This document shows positions 36,857 to 46,079 of a stretch of 64,000 bases of DNA, one piece after another; the first letter of the stretch is position 1; each line of letters opens with the position of its first letter. Where the stretch lies: positions 310,001 through 374,000 of the forward strand of contig CAVRRQ010000014.1 in the NCBI GenBank assembly GCA_963723595.1, in the 5' to 3' direction. The position numbers and the translations under genes were made by a program. Under the pieces are notes generated by a model. That model worked only from the letters and a program-made list of their open reading frames with translations. It did no database searches and was not told the DNA's origin. The DNA comes from RYN-230 sp963723595 (lineage in GTDB: Bacteria > Actinomycetota > Actinomycetes > Streptosporangiales > Streptosporangiaceae).

Positions 36857-38018
36857 GTGGCCGGCACCACGACGTGCTGGCCGGGCGTCAGCGCCCCGGT
36901 CACCTGGACCAGGCCGGAGGTGTCGTCGAAGATCCCGGCCGTCACCGGCACCAGCCGCCGGGTGTTACCCGCGCCGGTCACCTCGACCGCGTACCCGCCC
37001 GAAGACTGGGCCAGCAGCGCCGCCACCGGCACCGCCAGCGCGTGGCTGACGCTGGCGGTGGTGATGTACACCGTCACCGGCGCCTGCTCCAGGGTCCCGG
37101 CTGCCGACGGGTGGGTCAGCGTGACCGTCACCTGGATCGTCGCGTTGCTGGCGGTCCCGGACGCCACCGTGCCCACCGAGGAGATCTGTCCCGGGCGTGC
37201 TGGCACTGTCCGGCAGCGTGACCGTGACCGCGTCCCCCACCGCCACCTCCGACTCCTGGGAGGTGCTCAGCTGGATCGTCACCACGTGCTGGTCGGAGGT
37301 CGCCGCCAGCACCGGCCCAGCCGCCGGGCCGCCCAGGCTGCCCAGCACGTCGCTGACCCGGATCGCGGTCGGCTCGAACACCACCGAACCCAGCGGCAGC
37401 GACCCCGGCGGACTGGAAACCCCCAGCGCCGACTCCATCTGCTGCACCCCGTACGCGGTCTCCCACGAGAAATAATCCCAGCCCAGCGCGCTGATACCCG
37501 AGCTGGTCGGCATAGCCCAGCGTCACCAGGTCATGATTCAGCTGGGTCACGTCCGCCCCGGTCAGCCCCTCATCCAGGGTCCGCCAGGCAGGCACCGACC
37601 CGTGCAGCAGCACCACCGGGGTGCCGTTATCCACCTGGTACAGCACCTGCCCCTGACCGATCACCTGCCCCGCCGAAGGCAGCCAGGTCAGCGTCCCCCC
37701 GCCCGGCCCCCGCACCGTGTACGAGTCGGCGTACCCCAACGTCGCGGTCACCGGCACCTGCGCCGACAGATTCTCCCGGACCACCGGCTGCGTCGCCGGC
37801 GGCGGCGCCCCCTGCCCGGTCCCGGACGAGTTTCGGGACCGGAACGCCCCGGCCGCCCACGCGATCCCCGTCGCCGCCCCGAGCACCACCACCAGCGCCA
37901 GCACCAGCGAGACCGCCCGTCGGCGCCGGACGCGCGGCCGCGCTTGGCCGGTCTTGCCGGCCGCCACGGCACCCTCGCGCTGGCCGGCCTCCCCGCCACG
38001 GGAAACGGTCCTGCTCAT
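36853..38018 (-). CDS. HlyD/MacA-like periplasmic adaptor, two frameshifts
   Basis: ATG 38018 overlaps the lipoprotein stop. Membrane helix AVSLVLALVVVLGAATGIAWA is followed by VVRENLSAQVPVTATLGYAD and a lipoyl-like GGGTLTWLPSAGQVIGQGQ. A peptidoglycan-binding-like segment reads LTGADVTQLNHDLVTLGYAD. Two duplicated C bases shift the frame, near 37517 and near 37195. The end (AVPVAALLAQSSGGYAVEV, GLVQVTGALTPGQHVVVP) is typical of membrane-fusion proteins. It links the ABC complex to the cell exterior. Confidence 0.83.
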
Positions 38019-38602
38019 GAGGCTGATGCGCCCGCGTGTACCGATACGTGCGCGCCTGGGGGCAGCAGATGCTGACAGGCAGTCAACGCGGCCTGGAACT
38101 GCGGCGAGTTGGGGTTGAAGGCACCACTCTTACCCGCCGGGCTCTGGCCGCCCAGTCCGAGGCTGAAGTTCGGCACGCCGTGGCTGCGCACGCACTGCTC
38201 CCACTTCAGCAACTCGGGGAGCGCCCGCGCCCGCCGTTCCTGCTCTTGCTGCTCCAGCTGCTGCAACTGTGAGATAGACGGGGCGCCGGGCAGCCGATGG
38301 CGGCAATGGCCATAAGCCGCCTGGGCCTGGCTGCTGTCGATGTCAATTGATGACCCCCCGGCGCCCTCAATTGACCCGCTTGACGTCAAGGTGTAGCCCC
38401 CGGATGCCTTGGGGTCGGGGAAGTTCGGCACGCCGTGGCCGCGCATGCACTGCGCGAGGACAATCTCCTGCGCGTAGGTCGGCGCGCTGACGGAAGACGG
38501 GGCGCTGCCGCCACACGCCGTGGCCGCCGCGGCGACGGCTGCGCCGACAGCCAGGGCGCCCGCGCACCGCGGGCCCCGGTTACTGCCGGTCTTGTCGTTC
38601 AT
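38015..38602 (-). CDS. Lipoprotein with duplicated CxRxHGVPNF motif
   Basis: A 195-residue lipoprotein (signal ending AAAATACGG). The mature part contains QCMRGHGVPNFPDP and QCVRSHGVPNFSLG, about 90 residues apart, each followed by a later Cys (AYGHCRHRLP, ALTACQHLLPP). This suggests two similar disulphide- or metal-binding units. It is the first gene of a four-gene operon with 4-bp overlaps (lipoprotein, adaptor, ATPase, permease). The role may be cargo or a sensor of the exporter. It diverges from the two-component system. Confidence 0.8.
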   Translation of the reverse strand: MNDKTGSNRGPRCAGALAVGAAVAAAATACGGSAPSSVSAPTYAQEIVLAQCMRGHGVPNFPDPKASGGYTLTSSGSIEGAGGSSIDIDSSQAQAAYGHCRHRLPGAPSISQLQQLEQQEQERRARALPELLKWEQCVRSHGVPNFSLGLGGQSPAGKSGAFNPNSPQFQAALTACQHLLPPGAHVSVHAGASAS

Positions 38603-38780
38603 CGCGACCTCCTCATAGAGCCGGGACGGGACATCGTGTCCTTACTGCTGAGGCCTGTTGTAGAGAATGAGCGGTGACAGCACGGTCACCGGAAATGTGA
38701 CCTGGCTGTCACCTGCCGGCTGCGATCCTGGGCAGCAGGCGGCTGACGTGCCGTGGGGCACACGAGGCGGCGGGCTGGCG

Positions 38781-39443
38781 ATGCGGGTTCTGGTGACCGA
38801 GGACGATGAGATCCTGGCCACGACGCTGGCGGCCGGGCTGCGCCGGGAGGGGATGGCCGTCGATGTGGCCCTGGACGGCGCCGCGGCCCTGGAGCATGTG
38901 GCGGTCAACCGGTACGACGTGGTGGTGCTGGACCGGGACCTGCCCGGCGTGCACGGCGATGACGTCTGCCGGGCCCTGGCCGCGGGCAGATCCGGGACCC
39001 GGGTGCTGATGCTCACCGCGGCGAGGTCGGTCAGGGAACGGGTCGAGGGCCTCGGGCTGGGCGCCGATGATTACCTGCCCAAGCCCTTTGACTTCGCCGA
39101 ACTCGTGGCCCGCATCCGGGCCCTGGGCCGGCGGGCCGCCGCCGCGCTGCCCGCCAGCCTCGAACATGGGGACCTGAGCCTGGACCCGGCCCGCCGGGTC
39201 GCGGTCCGCGCCGGGCGTCGCCTGCCGCTCACCGCCAAGGAGCTCGCCGTGCTGGAATGCCTGCTCGCCGCGGACGGGCGGCCGGTCCCGGCCGAGGAAC
39301 TGCTCGAACGGGTCTGGGACGAAGCGGCCGACCCGTTCACCAGCACCGTGAAGACCACCATCGGCCGGCTCCGGGCCAAGCTCGGCGACCCGCCGGTGAT
39401 CCAGACCATCCGGGAGAGCGGCTACCGCATCGGAGAACCATAA
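38781..39443 (+). CDS. OmpR-family response regulator
   Basis: ATG 38781; 220 residues. Receiver domain: acidic pocket TEDDE, phosphorylated Asp in VVLDRDLPGVHG, and Lys in DYLPKPFDFAEL. C-terminal winged helix: LTAKELAVLECLLAADGRPV, then ELLERVWDEAADPF and TVKTTIGRLRAKLGDPPVI. It overlaps the histidine-kinase gene (TAATG). It is divergent from the lipoprotein/ABC operon, its most likely target. Confidence 0.93.
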   Translation: MRVLVTEDDEILATTLAAGLRREGMAVDVALDGAAALEHVAVNRYDVVVLDRDLPGVHGDDVCRALAAGRSGTRVLMLTAARSVRERVEGLGLGADDYLPKPFDFAELVARIRALGRRAAAALPASLEHGDLSLDPARRVAVRAGRRLPLTAKELAVLECLLAADGRPVPAEELLERVWDEAADPFTSTVKTTIGRLRAKLGDPPVIQTIRESGYRIGEP

Positions 39444-40801
39444 TGCCCACCCACCGCCCGCGCCCCGGCCGCCCACGCTGGCTGCGGCTGCCCCGCCGCA
39501 CCGCCCGGCTGCGCCTTACCGTCCTGTACGGCGCGGCGTTCATGGCCTGCAGCGCGGCCGTGGTCTCCTTTATCTACTTGTTCTACGGGCACCTGGTGCA
39601 CTTCTCCCACGGGCTGCAGACGATCCACGTCTCCGGGCGGACGAGCCACGTCTCCGGGCAGCCGGGCAGCGTCAGTCCCGCCCGGAAGGCGGCTGCTGCC
39701 AACGCCGCCGCCGTTCGGGCGCAGGTCAACGCCGCCCTTCGGGAAGCTTCCAAGAACCCGGCGGTCCGCGCTGTCCTTCAGCAGGCCAAGAGCGCGGCTG
39801 ACCACGCGGCTCTTGGGCAGATCCACTACGCCATGGCGCAGCTGCTGATCAGCTGCGCCATCGCCCTCGCGGTCATCGCGGTGGCCGCCGCCACGATCGG
39901 CTGGATCATCGCCGGCCGGGTGCTGCGCCCGCTCAGCGCGATCACCGCCGCCGCCCGGCGGATCTCCGCCAGCAGCCTGCACGAGCGGCTGGCCCTGCAC
40001 GGACCCGACGACGAGCTCAAGGAACTCGGCGACACCCTCGACGGCCTGTTCGCGCGGCTGGAAGCCTCCTTCGACGCCCAGCGGCGGTTCGCGGCCAACG
40101 CATCACACGAGCTGCGCACCCCGCTGACCCGGGAACGTACCCTGCTCCAGGTCACCCTCGCCGACCCGGCCGCCACCACCGACACCTGGCAGGCCGTCAG
40201 CCGGGAACTGCTCACCTCGAACGCCGAGCAGGAACGCCTCATCGAGGCGCTGCTCACCCTGGCCAGCAGCGAAGCCGGCAACGGCGAGAGTGAGCCCCTG
40301 GACCTAGCGGTCATCAGCAGTGAAGCCCTGGCCGCCGCCCGCCCCGCGATCAGCCGCCTGGGCCTGGACGTCCAGACCGACATCCTGCCCGCCATCCTCG
40401 ACGGTGACCCGCTCCTGATCCAGCAGCTAGTGACCAACCTGATCGACAACGCCGTCCGGCACAACATCCCCGGCGGCGACATCCAGATCGGCACCAGGAC
40501 CAGCGGCGACCGCGCCATCCTGTCGGTGACCAGCTCCGGGCAGGTCATCCCGGCCGCCGACGTCGACCGCCTGTTCCAGCCCTTCCAGCGGCTCGGCCCG
40601 CGCCCAGCCCGCCGCGACGGCGGCCACGGCCTCGGCCTGTCCATCGTCAGGGCTATCGCCACCGCCCAGGGCGCCACTATCACCGCGGAACCCCGGCCCG
40701 GCGGGGGCCTGGCCATCGAGGTCGTCTTCCCCCCGCCAGTCCTGCCGCAGACCGATCGGCCGCATGCCGGACGCGCGGACCGCGTACAGATCCGCGGCTA
40801 A
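39443..40801 (+). CDS. Membrane sensor histidine kinase
   Basis: ATG 39443 overlaps the regulator stop. Helix 1 is LYGAAFMACSAAVVSFIYLF, an extracytoplasmic part of ~90 residues follows, and helix 2 is LLISCAIALAVIAVAAATIGW. Then come HAMP, the H-box FAANASHELRTPLTRERT (phospho-His), N-box LVTNLIDNAVRHN and G-boxes GGHGLGLSIVRAIA. The F/G1 box (VTSSGQVIPAADV) lacks the usual DNG Asp, so ATP binding may be weaker. It pairs with the OmpR-type regulator. Confidence 0.9.
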   Translation: MPTHRPRPGRPRWLRLPRRTARLRLTVLYGAAFMACSAAVVSFIYLFYGHLVHFSHGLQTIHVSGRTSHVSGQPGSVSPARKAAAANAAAVRAQVNAALREASKNPAVRAVLQQAKSAADHAALGQIHYAMAQLLISCAIALAVIAVAAATIGWIIAGRVLRPLSAITAAARRISASSLHERLALHGPDDELKELGDTLDGLFARLEASFDAQRRFAANASHELRTPLTRERTLLQVTLADPAATTDTWQAVSRELLTSNAEQERLIEALLTLASSEAGNGESEPLDLAVISSEALAAARPAISRLGLDVQTDILPAILDGDPLLIQQLVTNLIDNAVRHNIPGGDIQIGTRTSGDRAILSVTSSGQVIPAADVDRLFQPFQRLGPRPARRDGGHGLGLSIVRAIATAQGATITAEPRPGGGLAIEVVFPPPVLPQTDRPHAGRADRVQIRG

Positions 40802-41012
40802 ACGCAAGGCCAGCCTCATCAAGCAGATTCCGCCGTGGGATGGCCAGCAACGCAAGATCGTCGAGGTGACGGTGACCAGGTGCCCTTTCCGGCGTGCCAG
40901 AAAATCCTGGAAAGAAATCCGGGAGGCGGTGTCGGATCGGGGCGGAGGTGTTCGTAGCAGGTATGAGCGGCCGCCCACGAGGGGCGCCGGCCAACACAGG
41001 AGATGATCCGAG

Positions 41013-41342
41013 ATGCAGTACCTGGTTTCCGTGATCCACGACTCGGCCGAGCTCGCCACCCCGGACGAGATGGCGGCCATCGACGCGTTCAACGACCGGC
41101 TCCAGGCGGAGGGCCACTGGGTCTTCGCCGGTGGCCTCGGGTTCCCCGACACGGCCACCGTCATCGACAACCGAGGTGAAGAAGCGATGTTCACTGACGG
41201 GCCCTTCCTGGAGTCGAAGGAGTATCTCGCCGGCTTCTGGATCATGGAGGCCGCCGACCTCGACGTGGCGCTCAAGCTCGCCGCCGAGGGGTCGAAGGCC
41301 TGCAACCGGAAGATCGAGGTGCGGCCGTTCCTGGAAGCTTGA
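41013..41342 (+). CDS. YCII/DGPF-domain protein paired with an ECF42 sigma factor
   Basis: A 109-residue ferredoxin-like fold protein. It begins MQYLVSVIHDSAE and carries the family tetrapeptide in MFTDGPFLESKEYLAGFWIM. The stop overlaps the TTG start of the sigma factor by 4 bp, so the two are coupled. DGPF proteins are the established partners of ECF42 sigma factors. What they sense is unknown. Confidence 0.9.
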   Translation: MQYLVSVIHDSAELATPDEMAAIDAFNDRLQAEGHWVFAGGLGFPDTATVIDNRGEEAMFTDGPFLESKEYLAGFWIMEAADLDVALKLAAEGSKACNRKIEVRPFLEA

Positions 41343-42604
41343 CCGACGTCCGGGAGGCGATCACCCGGGCCCACCATGAGGAGTGGGCGCGGGTGATCGC
41401 CGCCCTGACCAGCCGTTTCGGTGACCTCGACATCGCGGAGGAGGCGGCGGCTGAGGCGTTCGCGACCGCCGTCGGGCGGTGGCCGGCTGACGGCGTGCCA
41501 CCCAACCCCGGCGCCTGGCTGACCACCACCGCCAACCGCAAGGCCATCGACCGGATCCGGCGCGAGAACAAGCGCGACGGCAAGCAGAAGGAGGCTCAGA
41601 TGCTGTCCGGCGACGACCCGCCCGAGCCTCTCGGCGCCATCGAGGACGAGCGGCTCCGGCTGGTCTTCACCTGCTGTCACCCGGCGCTCGCGATGGAGAC
41701 CCGGGTGGCGCTGACGCTGCGCATGGTCGCCGGTCTGACCATGCCCGAGATCGCCCGTGCCTTCCTGGTGCAGGAGACCACCGTGGGGCAGCGGATCACC
41801 CGCGCGAAGGCCAAGATCAAGGCGGCTCGCATCCCTTACCGGGTGCCGTCCGCGGAGGATCTCCCGGGACGCGTCTCCGGCGTGCTCGCCGTCCTCTTCC
41901 TCGTCTTCAACGAGGGCTACCTCGCGACCGGCCCCGGCACCGATCCCGTACGTCACGACCTGACCGCCGAGGCGATCCGGCTCACTCGCCTGATCCGTGC
42001 CCTCATGCCGGAGGATGGTGAGGTGGCCGGGCTGCTGGCGCTGATGCTCCTCACCGAGGCCCGCCGCACCGCCCGGGTTTCGGCGAGCGGCGAACTGGTC
42101 ACCCTCGACGAGCAGGACCGTGGGACCTGGGACGCCGCGCTGATCGCCGAGGGTCAGCGGCTGGTGCGCGAGCGCCTGGCCGCCCGGGTGGCTCCAGGTC
42201 GCTACCAGATTCTCGCCGCGATCAGCGCCGTGCACACCTTCGCCCGCGACGTCCGCGACACCGACTGGTCGCAGGTCGTCGCCCTCTACGACCAGCTCGT
42301 CCGCCTCGACCCCTCGCCGATCATCGCCCTCAACCGGGCCATCGCGGTGGCCGAGCTTGACGGCCCGGAAGTGGCGCTGGCGGCCGTCAACCGTCTCGAG
42401 GACAAGCTGGCCGGCTATCACGCCTACCATGCGACCCGCGCCGACCTGCTGCGCCGGCTGGGCCGCAGTCAGCAGTCGCGCGCGGCGTACGGCAAAGCCA
42501 TCGAGCTGGCGGGCAACACCGCCGAGATCGCCTACCTGACCCGCCGCCGCGGCCAGCTGGGGCTGGCGGGCTGGCAGGCCAAGTCTCCCGGCGAAGCGGG
42601 ATAA
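41339..42604 (+). CDS. ECF42-group RNA polymerase sigma factor with long C-terminal extension
   Basis: The TTG start at 41339 is coupled to the DGPF gene. Sigma region 2 is DLDIAEEAAAEAFATAVGRW with GAWLTTTANRKAIDRIRR. Region 4 is LTLRMVAGLTMPEIARAFLV and TTVGQRITRAKAKIK. About 230 residues of helical, TPR-like extension follow (VLAVLFLVFNEGYLATGPG, LLALMLLTEARRTARV, IIALNRAIAVAELDGPEVA). This extension is typical of ECF42 and takes the place of an anti-sigma factor. The length of 421 residues is normal for the group. Confidence 0.93.
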   Translation: MTDVREAITRAHHEEWARVIAALTSRFGDLDIAEEAAAEAFATAVGRWPADGVPPNPGAWLTTTANRKAIDRIRRENKRDGKQKEAQMLSGDDPPEPLGAIEDERLRLVFTCCHPALAMETRVALTLRMVAGLTMPEIARAFLVQETTVGQRITRAKAKIKAARIPYRVPSAEDLPGRVSGVLAVLFLVFNEGYLATGPGTDPVRHDLTAEAIRLTRLIRALMPEDGEVAGLLALMLLTEARRTARVSASGELVTLDEQDRGTWDAALIAEGQRLVRERLAARVAPGRYQILAAISAVHTFARDVRDTDWSQVVALYDQLVRLDPSPIIALNRAIAVAELDGPEVALAAVNRLEDKLAGYHAYHATRADLLRRLGRSQQSRAAYGKAIELAGNTAEIAYLTRRRGQLGLAGWQAKSPGEAG

Positions 42605-42682
42605 CTGACTGAAATGAGGCTAGCGACGGGCGCAGGGACGGCCGCTGCCGGCTCGCACTCTGAAACCTGCTGGTCACGATGG

Positions 42683-42767
42683 CGGAGGATAGGAGATTCG
42701 AACTCCTGAGGGGTTGCCCCCAACACGCTTTCCAAGCGTGCGCCCTAGGCCACTAGGCGAATCCTCC
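42683..42767 (-). tRNA. tRNA-Ser(GGA)
   Basis: An 85-nt class II tRNA on the minus strand. Acceptor GGAGGAT pairs with ATCCTCC. The anticodon stem-loop CACGC-TTGGAAA-GCGTG gives GGA (UCC/UCU). A long variable arm and T-loop AGTTCGAATCT are present. CCA is not encoded. Confidence 0.97.
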
Positions 42768-42910
42768 GCGGGCAAGCTTACCGGGGTCGCGGACCGGCCG
42801 GACGCGGCATGACGGACGAGTTCGCCGGGCCGGGCCCCCGGCCGGTGCCGTGGGCCCGGGCCGCCGGGATGCGGCGCGACCTGTCCCCGCCCGTGGCTAG
42901 ACTGGTCCGC

Positions 42911-42999
42911 GACCCCCCGCACGGCGCTTATCCCGCCAACTCCCCCAGGGCCGGAAGGCAGCAAGGGTACGCGGGCTCTGGCGGGTGTGCGGGGGGTCC
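42911..42999 (+). ncRNA. ffs: Signal recognition particle RNA (4.5S type)
   Basis: Terminal stem GACCCCCCGCAC pairs with GTGCGGGGGGTC. The conserved apical domain is AGGGCCGGAAGGCAGCAAGG (symmetric loop and GGAA tetraloop). Placement just before dnaX is the usual actinobacterial location. The exact ends are estimated from the stem. Confidence 0.93.
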
Positions 43000-43024
43000 T
43001 TACCGGCACCGCGAGGGTGAGGTC

Positions 43025-45370
43025 ATGACAGGCGACGTGCCCAGCACCGTTCCTGTGGACCCGGACCGGCCCGGTGGCCCCCCGCCGCGCCTGGCGCTGT
43101 ACCGCCGCTACCGGCCGGCGACGTTCGCCGAGGTCAAAGGCCAGGACCACGTCACAGAGCCGCTCCGGCAGGCGCTCCGCACGGGGCGGGTGAATCATGC
43201 CTACCTGTTCAGCGGGCCGCGTGGCTGCGGCAAGACGACCAGCGCGCGCATCCTGGCCCGGTCACTGAACTGCGCGGAAGGACCGACCCCGGACCCGTGC
43301 GGCAAATGCGAGTCGTGCCTGGCCCTCGCCCCCGACGGCCCCGGCAGTCTCGACGTGATCGAGATCGACGCGGCCTCACACGGCGGCGTGGATGACGCCC
43401 GGGACCTGCGCGAGCGGGCCTTCTACTCGCCAGTGTCCGGCCGCTTCAAGATCTACATCATCGACGAAGCGCACATGGTGACCCGGGAGGGGTTCAACGC
43501 GCTCCTCAAGCTCGTCGAGGAACCCCCGCCCCACCTGAAGTTCGTGTTCGCGACCACCGAACCGGAAAAGGTCATCGCCACCATCCGGTCGCGCACCCAC
43601 CACTACCCGTTCCGCCTGGTGCCGCCGGCCATCCTGCGGGAGCTGCTGGAGGAGATCCTCAGCGCCGAGCAGATCGGTTACGAGCCCGCGGTGCTGCCGC
43701 TGGTGGTCCGGGCGGGTGCCGGCTCGGCCCGTGACTCCCTCTCGGTGCTGGATCAGCTGCTGGCCGGGGCCGGTGAGGAGGGCCTGCGCTACGACCGGAC
43801 GGTCGCCCTGCTCGGCTACACCGACGAGAACCTCCTGGACGAGGTCGCGGACGCGTTCGCGAACGAGGACGGCGCGGCCGTGTTCCGCGCCGTGAACCGG
43901 GTGATGGAAGGCGGCCACGACCCCCGCCGGTTCGCGGCGGACCTGCTCGACCGCTTCCGCGACCTGATCGTGCTGGCCGCCGTGCCCGGCGCGGGCCAGA
44001 CCGGGCTGCTGGACATGCCCGCGGACCGGCTCGACCGGATGACCGCGCAGGCGGGCCGGTTCGGCCAGGCTGAGCTGACCCGGGCGGCGGAAATCATCAG
44101 CGAGGGGCTGATCCAGATGCGCGGGGCGACCTCGCCCCGGCTGCTGCTGGAGCTGGTATGCGCCCAGATCCTGCTGCCCGCCGCATCGTCCGGTGACAAG
44201 GCCCTGCTGGTGCGGCTGGAACGGCTGGAGCGCAGGCTTGAGGGCGCACCGGCCGGGGCGTCCGGCCGAGTGGCCGCGGACGCGGGAGGCGGCCCAGCCC
44301 CAGTGCCAGCAGCCCCGGTGCCAGCAGCCCCGGTGCCAGGAGCCCTAGTGCCAGCAGCCCCAGTGCCGGCAGCCTCAGCACCCGTGAGCCCGGCCGCCTC
44401 CGCGTCCCCGGCAGCGGCCGCACCCTCGGCGGCAAGATCGCGCCCGGCAGCGTCCCCAGACATTGCGGCCTCCCCAGGTACGACGGCCAGCCCCAGTCCG
44501 GCAGTTTCACCGGACCCGGCTGCCCCTCCGGCAGGAGCTGCGGCCTCCGTCTCCCCGGCCGCGCAGGGTGCTCCCTCGCCGGACGATGCGCCCGCTCCGT
44601 CCCGGCCGGGCCGGACGGGACGGCCAGGACGGCCCGAGTCCACCCCCGCGGGAGCGTCCGCTACCCCCGGGGCGGCGTCCTCTCCTTCCGCCCCTTCCGC
44701 GCCCGCGCCCGCCGCGTCCTCCCCGAATGGGGCGCCCGCCTCCTCCGCGGCCGGCGCCGCCCCCCCGGACCCCGCCCCGCCGACCCGCGCCCCCGGGAGC
44801 CCCTCGCCCGCGGCGGCGGCCCCGGCTGCGCCCGGCGGCCACTCAGCCCCCGGCGCGTCCTCCGAGGTCGATGCCCTCCGGCAGCGCTGGCCGGAGATCC
44901 TCGAAGCGGTCAAGGGCAAGCGCCGGGTGGCCTGGATGCTGCTCAGCAACGCCACCGTGCACTCGGTCGAGGGTGGCGTCCTGACCATGCTGTTCCCGCG
45001 CGAGGGCGACGCCAAGGGGTTCGCGACCAGCGGCGCCGACCGCGATCTGACCAGCGTGCTGACCTCGGTCATGGGCCTGGCCCTGCGGATCAGGGCGATG
45101 TCCGCGGCGCAGCTGGCCAGCACCCCCGGCGCCCCGCGCAGCCCCCACGGCGGCCCCGACGGCCTGAGCGCCAAGGCCCCGGCGGCGGTGCAGATGCCGT
45201 CCGCGCCCGCAGAGGATCCCGGGCCGCCGCACTCCTTGCCGGACACCCTCTCGGCCGAGGCGCAGCACGACAGCGCGCCCGCACAGCCGGCCGCCGGGGA
45301 CCTGACCGGCATGGACCTCATCAAGCGGGAACTCGGCGGCCATGTCATCGCCGAGATCGACGAACCCTGA
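43025..45370 (+). CDS. dnaX: DNA polymerase III subunit gamma/tau
   Basis: ATG 43025; 781 residues. The clamp-loader ATPase has YRRYRPATFAEVKGQDHV, Walker A GPRGCGKT (64-71), a four-Cys zinc site (CAEGPTPDPCGKCESC), Walker B IYIIDEAHM and sensor 1 FVFATTEPEKV. After residue ~405 there is a ~200-residue Ala/Pro/Ser linker with repeats of PVPAAPVPAA. A C-terminal tau-like domain follows (EVDALRQRWPEILEAVKGKR, MDLIKRELGGHVI). It loads the beta clamp and couples polymerases at the fork. No programmed frameshift signal is evident. Confidence 0.95.
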   Translation: MTGDVPSTVPVDPDRPGGPPPRLALYRRYRPATFAEVKGQDHVTEPLRQALRTGRVNHAYLFSGPRGCGKTTSARILARSLNCAEGPTPDPCGKCESCLALAPDGPGSLDVIEIDAASHGGVDDARDLRERAFYSPVSGRFKIYIIDEAHMVTREGFNALLKLVEEPPPHLKFVFATTEPEKVIATIRSRTHHYPFRLVPPAILRELLEEILSAEQIGYEPAVLPLVVRAGAGSARDSLSVLDQLLAGAGEEGLRYDRTVALLGYTDENLLDEVADAFANEDGAAVFRAVNRVMEGGHDPRRFAADLLDRFRDLIVLAAVPGAGQTGLLDMPADRLDRMTAQAGRFGQAELTRAAEIISEGLIQMRGATSPRLLLELVCAQILLPAASSGDKALLVRLERLERRLEGAPAGASGRVAADAGGGPAPVPAAPVPAAPVPGALVPAAPVPAASAPVSPAASASPAAAAPSAARSRPAASPDIAASPGTTASPSPAVSPDPAAPPAGAAASVSPAAQGAPSPDDAPAPSRPGRTGRPGRPESTPAGASATPGAASSPSAPSAPAPAASSPNGAPASSAAGAAPPDPAPPTRAPGSPSPAAAAPAAPGGHSAPGASSEVDALRQRWPEILEAVKGKRRVAWMLLSNATVHSVEGGVLTMLFPREGDAKGFATSGADRDLTSVLTSVMGLALRIRAMSAAQLASTPGAPRSPHGGPDGLSAKAPAAVQMPSAPAEDPGPPHSLPDTLSAEAQHDSAPAQPAAGDLTGMDLIKRELGGHVIAEIDEP

Positions 45371-45620
45371 CGCCACTCCGGACGGACTCCGGGACTGGTG
45401 TGGGCCGTGGGACCAGTGGGACCGGTGTGGAACAGCGGCGGGACTGTGAGGCCTGCCAATCTCACGGCCCAGTGCCATTCGCGAGGCGATGCGCCCGCCC
45501 CGCCCCGCAGGCCTTAGGCTCGAACCGACAGGCCCGTCGGGCGGTCCGGACCGGGCCGGCGCGGCGGGCGTCCCAGTCGCCGTGCGAAGGCGCGGGCTGA
45601 CGGTACCGAGTGAGGGCACA

Positions 45621-46064
45621 GTGGATCCTGGCGGCCAGATCGATATGCAGCAACTGCTCGCGGCAGCGCAGCAGATGCAGGACCAGCTGATGAACGCTCA
45701 GCAGGAACTCGCCGACACGGTAGTCGAGGGCAGCGCGGGTGGCGGGCTGGTGAAGGCCAAGGTCAACGGACAGGGCGACCTGGTGGACCTGGCGATCAGC
45801 CCGGGAGCCATCGACGCCTCTGACCCTGCGGAGACGGCCCAGACCATCGCCGACCTGGTCCTCGCGGCGGTGCGGGACGCCAACCGGGCCGCGGGCGAAC
45901 TGCAGCAGGAAAAGATGGGGCCGCTCGCATCCGGCATCGGAGCGCTCGGCGGTGCGGGCGATGCGCCCGGCCTGTCCGGCATCCCGGGCCTCGGCGACGT
46001 CCCCGGCCAGCCCTACGGTGGCGAGCCGCGCGGCGACGGCGACCTCGGCGACCTGCGCGGCTGA
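45621..46064 (+). CDS. YbaB/EbfC-family nucleoid-associated protein
   Basis: The start GTG 45621 (VDPGGQIDMQQLL) with GAGGG upstream gives 147 residues; the open frame extends further left without support. The first helix is QQLLAAAQQMQDQLMNAQQE, then VVEGSAGGGLVKAKVNGQGD and LVDLAISPGAIDA are the three-strand core. A Gly/Pro-rich C-terminus follows. It binds DNA as a dimer. It sits between dnaX and recR, as in most bacteria. Confidence 0.92.
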   Translation: MDPGGQIDMQQLLAAAQQMQDQLMNAQQELADTVVEGSAGGGLVKAKVNGQGDLVDLAISPGAIDASDPAETAQTIADLVLAAVRDANRAAGELQQEKMGPLASGIGALGGAGDAPGLSGIPGLGDVPGQPYGGEPRGDGDLGDLRG

Positions 46065-46079
46065 GCGGCTGAGACCCAG

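Noticed and set aside
40427..42430. 667-codon minus-strand frame opposite the ECF42 and histidine-kinase genes
   Set aside because: No recognisable domain, and the opposite strand carries well-defined conserved genes.
42809..43024. N-terminal extension of the dnaX frame
   Set aside because: It would cover the SRP RNA; ATG 43025 with a ribosome site and normal protein start is preferred.
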